From Tulasnella sp. 424 (taxonomy: Eukaryota; Basidiomycota; Agaricomycetes; Cantharellales; Tulasnellaceae), in the NCBI GenBank assembly GCA_019633425.1, contig WSUB01000142.1, forward strand, positions 37,214 to 101,213: a DNA stretch of 64,000 bases, in the 5' to 3' direction. Within the stretch, counting starts at the first letter, position 1; each line of letters starts with the position of its first letter. The notes under the pieces were generated by a model. It had not been told where the DNA came from and searched no databases. It saw nothing but the letters and a program-made list of their open reading frames with translations. The translations under genes were made by a program, and so were the position numbers. Shown piece after piece: positions 13,217 through 25,100 of this stretch.

Positions 13217-16200
13217 TTACAGTCCGGTGTCGTCATCGTAAACTACTGCCAGCATACCTTGTGAATGTTTGGCGAATTCTAGGGTAACGCCTCCGACCCC
13301 TGTCGCCGCACGAAGCCGCTGGAGCTGGATCAGGTCCAGCTCGGGACTAGGAACATCGTCAGGGTACAAATTTTGGAGAACGATGCATAATGTTGGGACC
13401 TTTTCATCGAGAAAATCCTCCCGTCCACCGAACCTACGGTCAACCAATACTTCTAGGTCATCAAGAGTCCACTCGTCCCATGAAGCCAAAGCGAGACTCC
13501 TCAAACCGGGAAATGCAGGTAGCGGTCCTATTCGATCTTCTGATTCTCTCCACGTCCCAATCAGATCTAGGATCTGCCCAGTGGGCACATGATCGTCCTC
13601 AATCACTATCCTCGTGATGCTTTGGCAGCGACTAAAAGAATCGTATGCGGCTAGATCTTCGTCATCTAGGGTTTCATGACTTAAATGCAGTTCCAAATCA
13701 TGCACCAGCTCTTGGGCTCCTAGACCAATAACACGAGTGGCCCATCCAACACCAATCGCCGGAGCACTGCATTGGATGCTCACGTCGAACTTCAAACGAT
13801 TGAAGCTTGTCGACCGAGACTCCCATTGCATGGAATAATCGGAGATGTGGATAATGGAGTTATTGTTGTCGGATAGAGTTAGCCGCTGAAAATTATTGAA
13901 ATGGCCGAGTGCCCTTTCGGGGAAGTTGGGTTCGTTGGCTGTATCGCCTCCCAAACCATAAATTGCGAGGGTAGTGCAACTAGGTGCCCGGATAGAGGAT
14001 AGAATGACGTTAGTCACCTGTACATCTCTCCCCTGGAGGTTGATGGTCTGCAGTCTTGGAAGCTGGATGACAACGGGACGTATCTGGAGGGGTTGAAGGG
14101 GATGATCGAGGGTTGAATCTTCTATGCAAAGAGTTTCCAACAAAGGGGCGGAGGCGAGGATATCTAACACTTGTTGTATCGATATCTGCTCTTCGTTCAT
14201 GCTTGATAGCTTGAACACTTTGAGCCCTCGGATGGACGTCCAATCCATATGCAACCGTTCGACCTCGAGTGCTTCCAGCCTTGGTGCAATCCCTCCAAAT
14301 AAAGCTATTGGCGCGGCAGGCTTATGCATATGTCCCGAAGACACGCTTAGCTTTTGGAGTAGAGGTGCAGGGGAAGTGAGATACCGGGAGCAGTCATCAT
14401 ATGATGGGAGCCATATGGTCACCGTTGACCACCGCCCAATCTCCCCAGCTGCAAGCTCCAAAATTCCTCTGTATTGATCTGCCTGGGTCCGATTTGATCG
14501 CGAAGTGTACGGCGTGACGTATATGTCCAAAGGACAGGTGCCTGAACGTTCGACTGCGGTAGTATTGACATGCAAAGGGACCTTGGTGGTGACGACACCC
14601 CAGAGTGAAGGCGTTGAATCGATCCCATTCCTCCATATCCTTGATGTCATTCGGATAGAATATAGGGCCTTCATATGCTCTTCACCTGAATAGGATTGGA
14701 GGAGGCAAAGTTCTGCGATGTACGATACAAGCTCCAGAGGAAGCTTGCAGATCACTGGGCTGATAGTGCTTCGTTGGTCGAGAAGAGGTGGAGAATTTGC
14801 TTTTGCGAATCGCATAGAAGGTGCTTTGGGTATTCCATCAAACACGGCGGTCGACGCGTCGCCAGCTTGACCCGTAGAAGGGGTGGGGACGCTTTGGGAG
14901 AGAGACTTGGTCAGGAATGGGTATTAAAAAGGGTTTGCTATCATATCTCACTTTGCGTCTTGAACGATGGAAATAGACGAGTCGGGGTCCATCGCGAGCG
15001 GAGGAAGGTGACCTGATCGCATTGACGGGATTGCTACTCCTAACTCGTTTCGAGTCTTCGGATGCTTGGGGAAGATTTTGCGTACCGGATAGTCTCTGCT
15101 TCGTGGATATCTTTCTTGCTTGTCAGAGAGGAAAGTTATAACCTGGGGGACGCGAAGGATGACGGAGGCAGAGTGTTGGACAAGACTGAAATCGTGGAGA
15201 ATGAAGTCGCCGTCTCACGTGAGGCTTCGAGATTTTTTGCGACGTCGAGTTCTGATTTTGGTTAATAATTGGATGTATCTCCCTAGCTCTCAGGTACGCT
15301 AGCTCCGTAAGTATTTGGGGATTACTATCACGACGTTTGTACGCTGTTATCTGAATGGCGCGTTGTAAACGACTCGCCGACTTGGAGAAGAGACAATACC
15401 ATCCCTGAACGCGATTATGACCCCGGTGACAACGGTGTTCCAAATAAATTATAACATGCTTGGACAGACATAAGACCCGATCATTAGTGGCTTCGTCTCC
15501 TTGCTAATGTTCCCCCACGGCTGATGGTTCTCCAATGGCTGATCAGGTGCCGCATACCACGGTGATGCCCGATCAACCCTGATCAACCTTGTCGGGCTAG
15601 AAGACCAGCAATGGTACCAAATTTCCAATACAAGAGATTCGTGTTAAATTGGGGAGAGAGAGAGTTGGTTTCATTTCTCGTGTTTCGTTCGAGGAAGGTG
15701 CGAAGCGTCGTCGGGATGCCGTATGACCATTTCAGACTCTTTTACCTCGCATGTGAACCCTGAGACCAACTCACGATGAGCATGCGAGACTTCCCGTTGA
15801 TCCGGTGTGAGGCCTTGCATTGGGTTTTAAGCATGTGGAAAGCTTCAAGACCGCCTGAACGACCGGCGTGTGATCCCGGATTTCAGATGCCAATCGCAAA
15901 GTCTGCAATTTGGAGGTTCCCAAGCTTATGTCCTGCGGTTTCTCATGAAGACGCCGTCGCGAGAAAAAACTGCCCTCAGAAAAGCAGATGTTGAGCGGAA
16001 GAGATAAGATAAGATAAACTCCCCGAGAGTTGCGTGGATAGGGGTGCGACAAGTTCGCACCGCTGCCCTCCCGTGCACTACCACCCCTCAACGCTTCCAC
16101 GGGACTAAAATTGCATATCCTGCACTAGCTTTGTCTCCAATTCTTGGTGAATCCTTAACTCTAGGAGGGGCGAGATGAATTCCCCCATGTGGGAACTGCC

Positions 16201-16530
16201 GAAAGGAGTAACACGGCCACATCCGGATTAAATCGTCTCGTGACGCGGGCGGTCCCGTTGATCAACAAGGTCTGTGTATCGACTTAGCCTTGCCTCGAGG
16301 CAAGTTGACTCTTCGGCCAAGGTAAAACGCACCTTCTCATCTCTGAGGCACGTTGCATTAGGAGGTCGAAACGAGCTTTGAGATCCGGAGGACGATGAGA
16401 TGCGATGCGATGTGGCAAGCCTGATTTGTTTTGATTGCGGTGCTTTGGCTTGCTTGCGGAAAAGTCAACTGTACAGCTCCTCCACGCTTCCATCCGGCAT
16501 GTTTTCCTACAAAAGACCTCTTTTCGTGGA
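13090..16530. repeat. Tandem unit 3 of F-box array A, shortened
   Basis: Third unit. It matches units 1 and 2 until about 16350, where the sequence jumps from the CACGTTGxxTxAGGAG string straight to GAGCTTTGAGATCCGGAG. In the other units those two sites are about 1.07 kb apart. After the jump the similarity continues to about 16500. Confidence 0.7.
13217..14992 (-). CDS. F-box protein, array A copy 3
   Basis: Intact two-exon gene of 571 aa. Exon 1 is 14992-14952 (MDPDSSISIVQDA plus two bases). The intron is 14951-14892 (60 nt). Exon 2 is 14891-13217. The internal ATG that opens exon 2 in copy 2 is ACG here, so without exon 1 the first ATG would be near 14815. The F-box starts at ICKLPLELVSYIAELC. 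The LRR-like part differs from copies 1 and 2 by many substitutions and by small length changes (the text between MDWTS and RGL is shorter). The tail is LAVVYDDDTGL. Confidence 0.86.
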
Positions 16531-19500
16531 CAAATCGCTTCTGAGGGCACGTGTCGCTTACTGTCCTCTCCCGGAACGATTTCCTCCACGGGAGATGAAT
16601 GACTCCGAGGTTGTACAAGGCGTCAAGATAGACGCTCAGAAGCTGATTGCGCATCACGTAATTCCTCAGCAGAGGCGTAATTTCATTCATGAATCTGGCA
16701 TCGAATTCACATCGAACCCCCCGGCGGCAAACATCTGAGACGATCCCCAATGCCCTTGATTCGACTTGCACGCTACGGTGACTAAAGTTCTGGCCGTTCG
16801 GCCTCCCATTGAAACTACGCTTCCTATATACACATTTCATTCTCCTATCTATTCCCCAATGTGAGATCTCCTGGAGTCGGAAGCGCTTGCGTCACCCCGG
16901 AATGGGCACGTTGCATGGGACGCCCCAGTCCTTTCACGACGTTTCAACTCCAAAAGCATTGAAGCTACATTTTTGACAGTACGGAGAAACTTTCGATTTC
17001 TCCTCATTCCGAAACCCTGGGCGTTCGATTTCGTGGTTATGCAAAGCATAGGAGGAGGGCCTGTTGAACGAGGCGCTTGCGTCAGCACCCCTCTGATCCC
17101 GGAGAAGGTTCAAATATACCCTCTGCGGTGCGGTAAGATGTTCTAAAATACGTTCTTATGATATGTACCAAGGTCGTAAACATTCGGCTAAGAACACGGA
17201 ACGATTGTATAATCGCCAGTAGACTCTCTGAGGATGTTCTCAAAAGCCGACCATCGGAAGGCAAGACGCTCAACCGACTTTCGATTTCCGAAACCAGTCA
17301 TCTTGCCTCATGTTAGCAGCCAAATCCGCGGCATTATTCCAACGATCTGTTCTGGTCCTCAGATCCAACCTACTCCTGAGGCTGAATGAATGTTCTCAGA
17401 GGGTGACGCCTTACTTCAGATAGCCCCTAAGGCAGAGGACCGCGGTTCAAAGGGACCCCATGACGATGTCGATGTGACGTGGTTAAGAGATGGACGCATG
17501 TTAGCTTGAAAGGGAGAGAGTTCAACATGCGGCTCGTGCGCGACGGGGTCACCCACTCTTTGAGCATTTCACAGGGGGCGGAGAGGTAACAAAGACAGCA
17601 GGCTGCACCGACACTGACCGGTGGCACCGAGCTCCACTGGAATGAAGTTGGTTCCGCGCCGAAGGTCGGCCTTCGGAGAAATTCGAGCTCACAAAGAAAA
17701 AACCGGTGCGTGGAAAGCAGCAACCAGGAAGCGGTTCAGAACCTGCACTGCAGCCTCATGTTCGGTCCAAAAAGGTGCTTCAAAGGTTTAGATCGAATCG
17801 AACAGCCACAAGACGTCGCCAGATAACCGATAAGCACTTGAGGCCTTTGAGTCAGGAGTGACCTGGTTCGCAGAGCACAAAGGCAAGCCTCCCGCAATGA
17901 AGCAAGACGCGAACAAAAGGGAACGTCTGCGGTGGTGGCTGGCGGCGTTTGTCTTCTTTCTATGGCTTAGCTCCAACCAATTGAATGTGCAAAATATCAT
18001 CTAGGAACTTGAATCGCAGCAGCCCGCCGGATGGATGAAAGGATCGTCAAGAAGTCCGGAATTCCAAGCCTCAACCCCTTTCTTGCGGAGGAACCGTCGC
18101 AAAGACCGTAAAAGGTCAAATTGGTAGGGACGGCCGGCTCCGGCTCCACGATCAATGTACTATTCTCTTTGCAATTAGGTTTACTTGGGGGACTCGTGAG
18201 TGTCGTACGGGCTATTCTGAATGGAGCAAGAGGGGCGGCACAGAAGGGGTGCCGGTGGTGGTCGGGAGCGGCGACGTGACAACAGCAAGTTTGATGCGCA
18301 CTTTAGGGGTAGAAATGAAGCAAAGTGGTGAGGCGGCGGCCGGCGCGCAAATCCAACGGCGGGTTTGTGCCTGCTTGAGGTGGTTGCAAAAAGCAGAGAC
18401 GTGGTAGCAGGCATAATGAGGCAAAGCCGCTTGCGAGCCTTGAGTTTGAGCAAGTCGAATAGAACTGAGTAGGGTGATTCACCCCTGTGGTTTCACTGCC
18501 TTTCGGGGCGAAAGCAGCTTTTGTTACCGAGCTGTAAATATTGCAGCAAGCCCACATGAGCATCGGTGCAGCAAAACTCGGGTTTGGGATCGGACCAAAT
18601 CCATTTTCCCTTGGTTTGATGGCGAGGAATTCCCCTGTTCTTTGTTCGTCTACCGTTGGAATAGCATGCTTCGGAAGTTCGTGCCGAATGTGGTTTTTGA
18701 GTGGTTAGGCTTGTGTCTTTGTGATCCAAACGAGACACACCGAATGAACAAAACAAATGTTGCGTATCGGGACCCTTGAGATAAGATAACTAGAAGTCTC
18801 CTCTCCTAACAACCAATTTGTCTTGGTGACGTGGCTCGTTAGAAAAAAATAACGTAAATATTATTAAAAATGTACGGTGCGGTATCATAATGGTGCAAGG
18901 CGGAAGCGAACAATCTGCCCACGTGCCGTCCGTTCGCGTTTATGTCCACCCGGACGGCCAGTGGCGATGGATAGGAGGCGACCCGTTCATCCCCGTTGTT
19001 GATGTACACAAGGTAGGTCACCCATTCAGAGGAGATCTTGAAGAAAATTGAGCTAGAAGATCATCTACCTCCGGCATTTGATGAAAAATAGGTCAATCGC
19101 ACCAAGCTTGGACAAAGGCGGCGATGCCGCCCTAAAACGGCAATTCAAGGGAGAGCGAGCGCACCTCCATTCTCCTGGAAATGAAAAAATCAGGACTAGA
19201 ACCTCTGATCATGAGCCCCGCACAGACACTAAGGCCGCAGTGGAGATATTTACTCACAAAGTTTTCAGCGCGGAGCGGTGACATAAGATTAGACTAAGAC
19301 GGATGTCCGAGCGGTTTTTACACATAGTACGTTCGCCACCGACCAGCCCGAGTATGGACCGGTGGAGCAAAGGCGCTACCTGCAGCCATATCAAGATAAA
19401 ACGCTCATGCTACGACATAATGTGTATGAAGAGCGATTGGCTCAAAAGCAGGGCTGCTAGTACTCATGTGTACAGTGGTTGGTCGGCATTTCGACCTCAT

Positions 19501-22500
19501 CCCTTTGTCGGGAGTTTTGTAATTGGCTGAATAATCGAGAGTTTAATGAGGTTTATGACGCAGTTTTCACCGCTTTTATCCACAATGAAGACTCGCACCC
19601 GCCTCAATTGGAATCGAACCCGAGGAAGGAAGTCATGAGCCCGTCAGCAAGGCGACAACCGAGCCATTTAAAGCGTGCCGTTACGAGCTTAATCAAAGAT
19701 AACGCGTTTGGAAGATGTAACAAAGGCGGGTTAGGATCCCTCTCTCTGGCACCCCGCCGTTAGTCGAGCTTGGGCTGATAGGTGCGGTCCCTCGATCAAT
19801 GCGGGTAAAACGAACATTGAGAGAAAAATAAGCACGGATGAATCAATTCTTTCAGGTAATTGAAATTTTAACAGCAACTGATACGAAGTTTGCAAGTGCC
19901 CTGCTTCCGAAGTCGTGTACATGTCGATCCGGCAGAGAGGGCCCGTCACGACAAATTGGTAACAAGACTCGAACTCAGGAACTACGGCAACGAGTGCAGC
20001 AAAGTGGCTCTCTCGAGGCTAGAACTGGGTGAAAGGGTTATGCAATTGCAACCGATCTCCCCCGTTGAAAACTCTGGGGCTGTGGGAAGCCATGCCGCAT
20101 CACGACGCGAATCAGACGCAATTCACACCAAAGCTTGTCCGAGCAACAATCATTATTGGTTCTTCTTTATAATTTCCTCACTAATCGTGTCTTTCTGGGC
20201 TAGCTTGGGTTTGGAAGTGGAGCGATGAGCCCAGAGTGTCCCGTCGTAGCGGCCCGAACAAGGACGTAAGCTTTACCCCCAAGTCGTCAAATGACGTCGA
20301 CTGGTCAAAAGGAAGATAGGCACAACGAATTATATGACTTCCAGCACTTGACAATGAGGGAAAGTTTGTTTCTTCTCAACCTGTCATGAAAGCAAGTTTG
20401 AGCCTCGCTCTGAGCACGTCCAGGCACTCCCGCCGAAGCCTAAAAACCAGGTCACAGCCGCCTCCCCGATCCCCAGAAGCTAATCAACAATACGGGCTGG
20501 AGGGTTCCCGAACGTCATCCATTTCTGTCTATCTTCGAGTCCGAGGTCAGCTCCAGCTCCGAACAAGGAGCGAAACTTCGTCCTCCTGTGGCGGGTATAT
20601 CAAAATCAATGACGCCCATATGCAGCGAAATGAGCGACCGTCTTATCCACAGAAAAAGATAAGATCAATCTCAGAATACAAACTCTGAATCTCGGACTCG
20701 GAGTTGAGTTGAGGCGGGGAAGTGTCGGCGGATGGGGATTTGGCTCGGGGCGAAAGTGCGACCGAGCAAGGCCCGGCGGATAGGTGTAACGGCGCACCCA
20801 AGGGCAGAGATGCACTCATTGCAAGCCTTATTTACTCCGAGTAAGCAGGTGTACCCCCTAGGAGATCAACATGTACTCGGAGGCCTACCCGTTGAGACTA
20901 CGCATTGGGCGTTCTAGTCGACTCCACTGAGCGCCTCGAATGCCAGCCTTTCCGCGAAACGAATAACAAAGCGAACGAGCGCTGATTTGGCTAAGATGAA
21001 ATTTTCACTAATTATGGAGCATGCGAAGCCAATGGCTGGGATGCGAAGGAAAGCTGGACCGATGAGAGTAATGGTGGTCCAACTCAGGAAATCAAACATG
21101 CAGGACCGCCAAATTATCGCAAGGATTGGTCTCACGCAAGATTGGCGGTGCGTAAACAAGAGCAAAATCTTTGGAGAGAAGCGGTAGGTGGTCGGTTTGT
21201 TTGCGGGAGGATGTCGAAGGCAGGTTGACGAGTCCCAAAACAAAGGCATCGCTGTCCTGAAGATCGGAAAGTGTCTCAAAGACGAATATTCCCCGACAAC
21301 GCATTTCCGAGCAGGACCAAATCCCAAGTTCTTGAGCGAAAAGGATTTGGGGGAGAAACAGAAGTTCAAGAAGTGGTCCGTCCCGGCTCGCAAAATCTTC
21401 GCTCGCTCACACGGAAAATACGACTCTAAACAAGATATTAAACTGCTTGAGAATTTGCTGTCAAATAGTATGAGAGACACAATAGGGTCCTTACTCTAGG
21501 CCTTAGGCCTAGCTGCGTCGTTCCCTAAGGGCGACGCGAAAGCTGCTTTCTGTGTCCGTGAGGCTCGGACGTCCTGTAGTCACCGGGTACAGTGCAGTCT
21601 GAAAGCGGCTCACAACTTGCGAAAACGATGCTGAACGCCTCAGCCGACCTCGAACTGAGCTAGTCCCGTCTTTGAAGGCCTTCATGCCTCCAAACCTTCA
21701 ACCGACGCAGCGCAACAGCAAAAGGCAGGTTCAGCCGCCACCCCGCCTCGAAGAAACGCCTAAATGGATCTCTTCCCCCTCAGACTGCAGGGTCGGCCAC
21801 CAATCCCATTCGAGCGATGTCGTCCGGGGCTGAGATCAATTTCTCCGTCCCAGCCTGCCTCGAGGCAGAAGCTGATTAGATAACCCCGCGCGGGTGGGGT
21901 CCATCAATCCAGCTCGTCAAAATGTCGCTGATATCAGAGGCTCATTGTAAGAAGCCTCCAGATTACCTAGGAGAGTAAAAGACGTGCAGGTGCAGGTACC
22001 TAGAGTGGCTGCCTGGTCTGGACAGGATACAGCACGAGACCGCCTAGATGAGGCGAAGAATTTCCCAAGACCATTTTGTCGCATTTTTCGAGGTTAGTGT
22101 TCGAGGAGAGAGCAGAGGTCCGACACCGTCGGCTCATTAGCGCAGAAGATGGACCTGCGCTTCTTCAGTGCCGACGCTCGGGTAAGTCTAAGGCACGCTG
22201 GAGGAGTTGCCTTTTTAGGAGAACAGGAGTCCTATCCCGTCCACTGAGATCGCGTCGTGGTCCCCCCCCCCCGGTTGCCTGGCTCAGGCTGACAGTCGCA
22301 GCAACCAATCCGAAACATGCCTTTTTCGTCCGTCGGAGAAAGTTGGCAGGAAATAATCCCCCCTGTCCAAACTTCTTCTCGAAGGGGAGAGAAGTGCAGA
22401 TCGATCAAGCTAACAGACTTTGCCAGCGTTTCTCCGTCCTTAAGCTGTGTGTCGGACCTTCCTTTCGGCCGCAAAAATTCTCCTCTCTTTGCTGACGTCC

Positions 22501-25100
22501 CAGTTTAGGAGAGCAAGGATAAACTTCGGCCGGGGTATTTCGGCCAACGGGGGGGAATGAGGCAAATTTGTGGATCTGTGCAGCATGAGGCATACACCAA
22601 CTATCGTCCACTCTGTTCCACTTGGCGACGTAAAGAAAGATCCCGCTCCGGGAAAGCGCAGAGTGTAAAGCGCATGTTCGGAGATAATTAGACGTGGAAG
22701 CCTTGGAAGCAAGTTATTAACTGAAGGACTTCCGAGGCAATCCGGCAAGCGATATGATTGGTCGGAAGTGCCCAGTCCAGACATGTTCCGCTACGCGGGC
22801 CAGCCATAACCCTTTTGAGCACTGGACCAGGTCTGATGGGTCAGGTTCAGCACTGGGAGCGGAGGGAACGTCAAATATTATCGAAGTCAACCTTGAGCGT
22901 GGAGGTGGTTTCTCCGTGCGAGTCGGGGGACAAGACGAGGGACATAGGGTCGGTGGGTGACGGGAGATAAGATACTGCAGATTATGGACGCACAGGAGGC
23001 TCGAATGTGCGAAAGCCGCTAGAGCGTCTTTGGGCCGCGAGGGACGACAAGTGGATGAGGGTGTGGTGGGGCAGGGTAAGATGAGGTGAATCTTTGATAA
23101 CTGCAGGCTAACCTGAGCGGAGATGCAACGCGCCCAAAGGCCTAGACGAACCCGGTCCTGGAAACCACTCCATCAGACCAGGACAGAGTTGAAGGCACCC
23201 CAAAACAGGAAATGGCTCCGGATACTGATATCTGTATAGTGATGCGAGACGTAACGAAGTTCATTTTGGTCACGATTAAAAGTGTATTGAGCGAAGGAGT
23301 TCTATTACATTAGCACTGCAATATTGTTGGGAGACACGTACGAAGCGAACGCACTCGAATTCCCGACCGGCTGGCCTTTCAACTGTAAAATCTAAATGGG
23401 TAATTGCCTCGTGAAGAAGTTGGAGCTTCTCTCAGCCGACCACTCGCATATACCGGCAAAGGAAAGAGAAGGGAACACGCGACCGGCTAGCCCAATATCC
23501 GACGGGAAGCCGAATTCACTTGAAACCGAGCAAAAGAGTAAAAAGTGGCAAAAGTCCAGATCCTCCGCGACGCACGGAGGCGGGCCGGATGAAATGTCGC
23601 ATTTTCCGAAGCTGCCAAGGAAATATGTAAATTTCTAGGTCTTTACTGCTTCACTCACGAAAACGAAGCGACAGGCACCGGGTTCGGATTTACTCAAATA
23701 TCCACATTCCAAACTTCAAGGCCAAATTGACAAGAATAGGAATAGCTGGCAGCCGGTGCCTCACGACGCAAAGCCACGGCCACGCGACCGAAGATCGTGG
23801 AACGCGGTCGCTCCGAAACGAGAAAGGAAGCCTAGTCGTCCAGTGTCGCAGTCTGGATTTGGCAACGGTCCCTTGGTGCGGGACAGAGGCTGATTGGCTG
23901 AAGGGTGGTGCCTATCGCGATGAGGTCGATATTCTCGTGGGCTTCGATCTCCACGTGGACGAGGAAGGGCGGCCGCGTGTCTTGATGCTCAATACCCAAT
24001 TCAGTAACCAAGTGGTTCCACGGAGGTTCGGAAACAAGACAAGTCTTGGTCCTCGGCTCACCATGGAGCAGCCACCTCCCGGCTAGCGAATGTCTCTCTC
24101 TGGGCTCAAACCCGTATCAATACAAGCCTCCGGTCTGGATAACGGGTTTTGGATTGATAGGAGAGCCTGAGCGTTTTCGCTGTAAATATCCCTGCGCCAG
24201 GAGAGACATTGGAGTGAATGATGCGCCCAGCCTCGGGAAAACTATAAAGGCTCATTATCGGTGGGCGAAAGCTCGGTATTACTCTAAAACGCGGTTCCAG
24301 CCCTCCGTCATCCCCCTCCTTGCTATCACATATCAGCTCTCCCGAGACCACGGAGACGGATGGGACTGAGAAGCCCACGACACGGAGAGGGGGGGAATCG
24401 AAGACACGACGACCAATCTAAGTATTCCACAGTGCTGGACTTATGCCGTCCGGGTGAGGCGGCAGCCGGACGGGCCGGCAGCTTGCTCAGCGCGTTCCGG
24501 CGCCGCGGCTTTTGCCAATCTTTCAGCGTCAGAAGCGTTTGTGGATATTGCGCAAATTTTTTTACTTATTTTTTCTCCATCATAGGGGTTTGCTGGACGG
24601 ATTGAACTGGAAGTGGGTCTATTGATGAGGGTAGGGTTCGTGTCTGGTGCTCACTGTCCGGTAGACAGAAGCTCGACTCTCTCCGACGGTCGGGAAAAGG
24701 GGGAAGGATGGGAGGAGTTCCGCATTGAGAGCAACTGACCCGCTCGGAGATCTTAATTAGGAAATTATCCGACGGCTCGGAGTATCCCCATATGGGCATC
24801 CAGCCAGTCGGAAGAGGTCGGGAAGCTGGGTCGATCGGGAAGACATATTGGCTCGTGCAAATCTCAGAAGGCATTTCGGACTTCGTCGCTTCGGAAAGAA
24901 GAGAAGTCATCAGTCCCAACCTTTTGCCACTGGGTCCGTGGGTTGGGGGAGCAAACCGGGAGCGCCAGGGCGTGCGAAATCAAGATATCTGGCTTCACCC
25001 CACCCGCAGTCCTAATCGCTTCCGTATCCCTACCCCTCTCCGCATTTCCATTATGTGGTCTCTGGATTTCCCTCTTTGAGAAAGCGCCCTTTTGGTTGAA
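15757..25100. repeat. Long inverted repeat, left arm
   Basis: Diverged, gene-less sequence whose reverse complement is found at about 44424-52800. Anchor pairs seen by eye: 15757-15772 with 52786-52800; 17567-17584 with 51241-51257; 21376-21410 with 47499-47536; 22119-22153 with 46804-46850; 22802-22828 with 46153-46180; 23757-23800 with 45281-45320; 24968-24990 with 44424-44443. The paired coordinates add up to 68.6-69.4 kb throughout, so the arms are collinear. The outer 0.6 kb overlaps the spacer of F-box unit 3. No long coding frame survives, so the element type is unknown. There is an 11-C run at 22262-22272. Confidence 0.7.

Noticed and set aside
19600..19640. T-arm-like string GGAATCGAACCCGAGG, suggesting a tRNA; similar strings at 25830 and 43610
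   Set aside because: I could not complete an acceptor stem, D-arm or anticodon loop around any of them.
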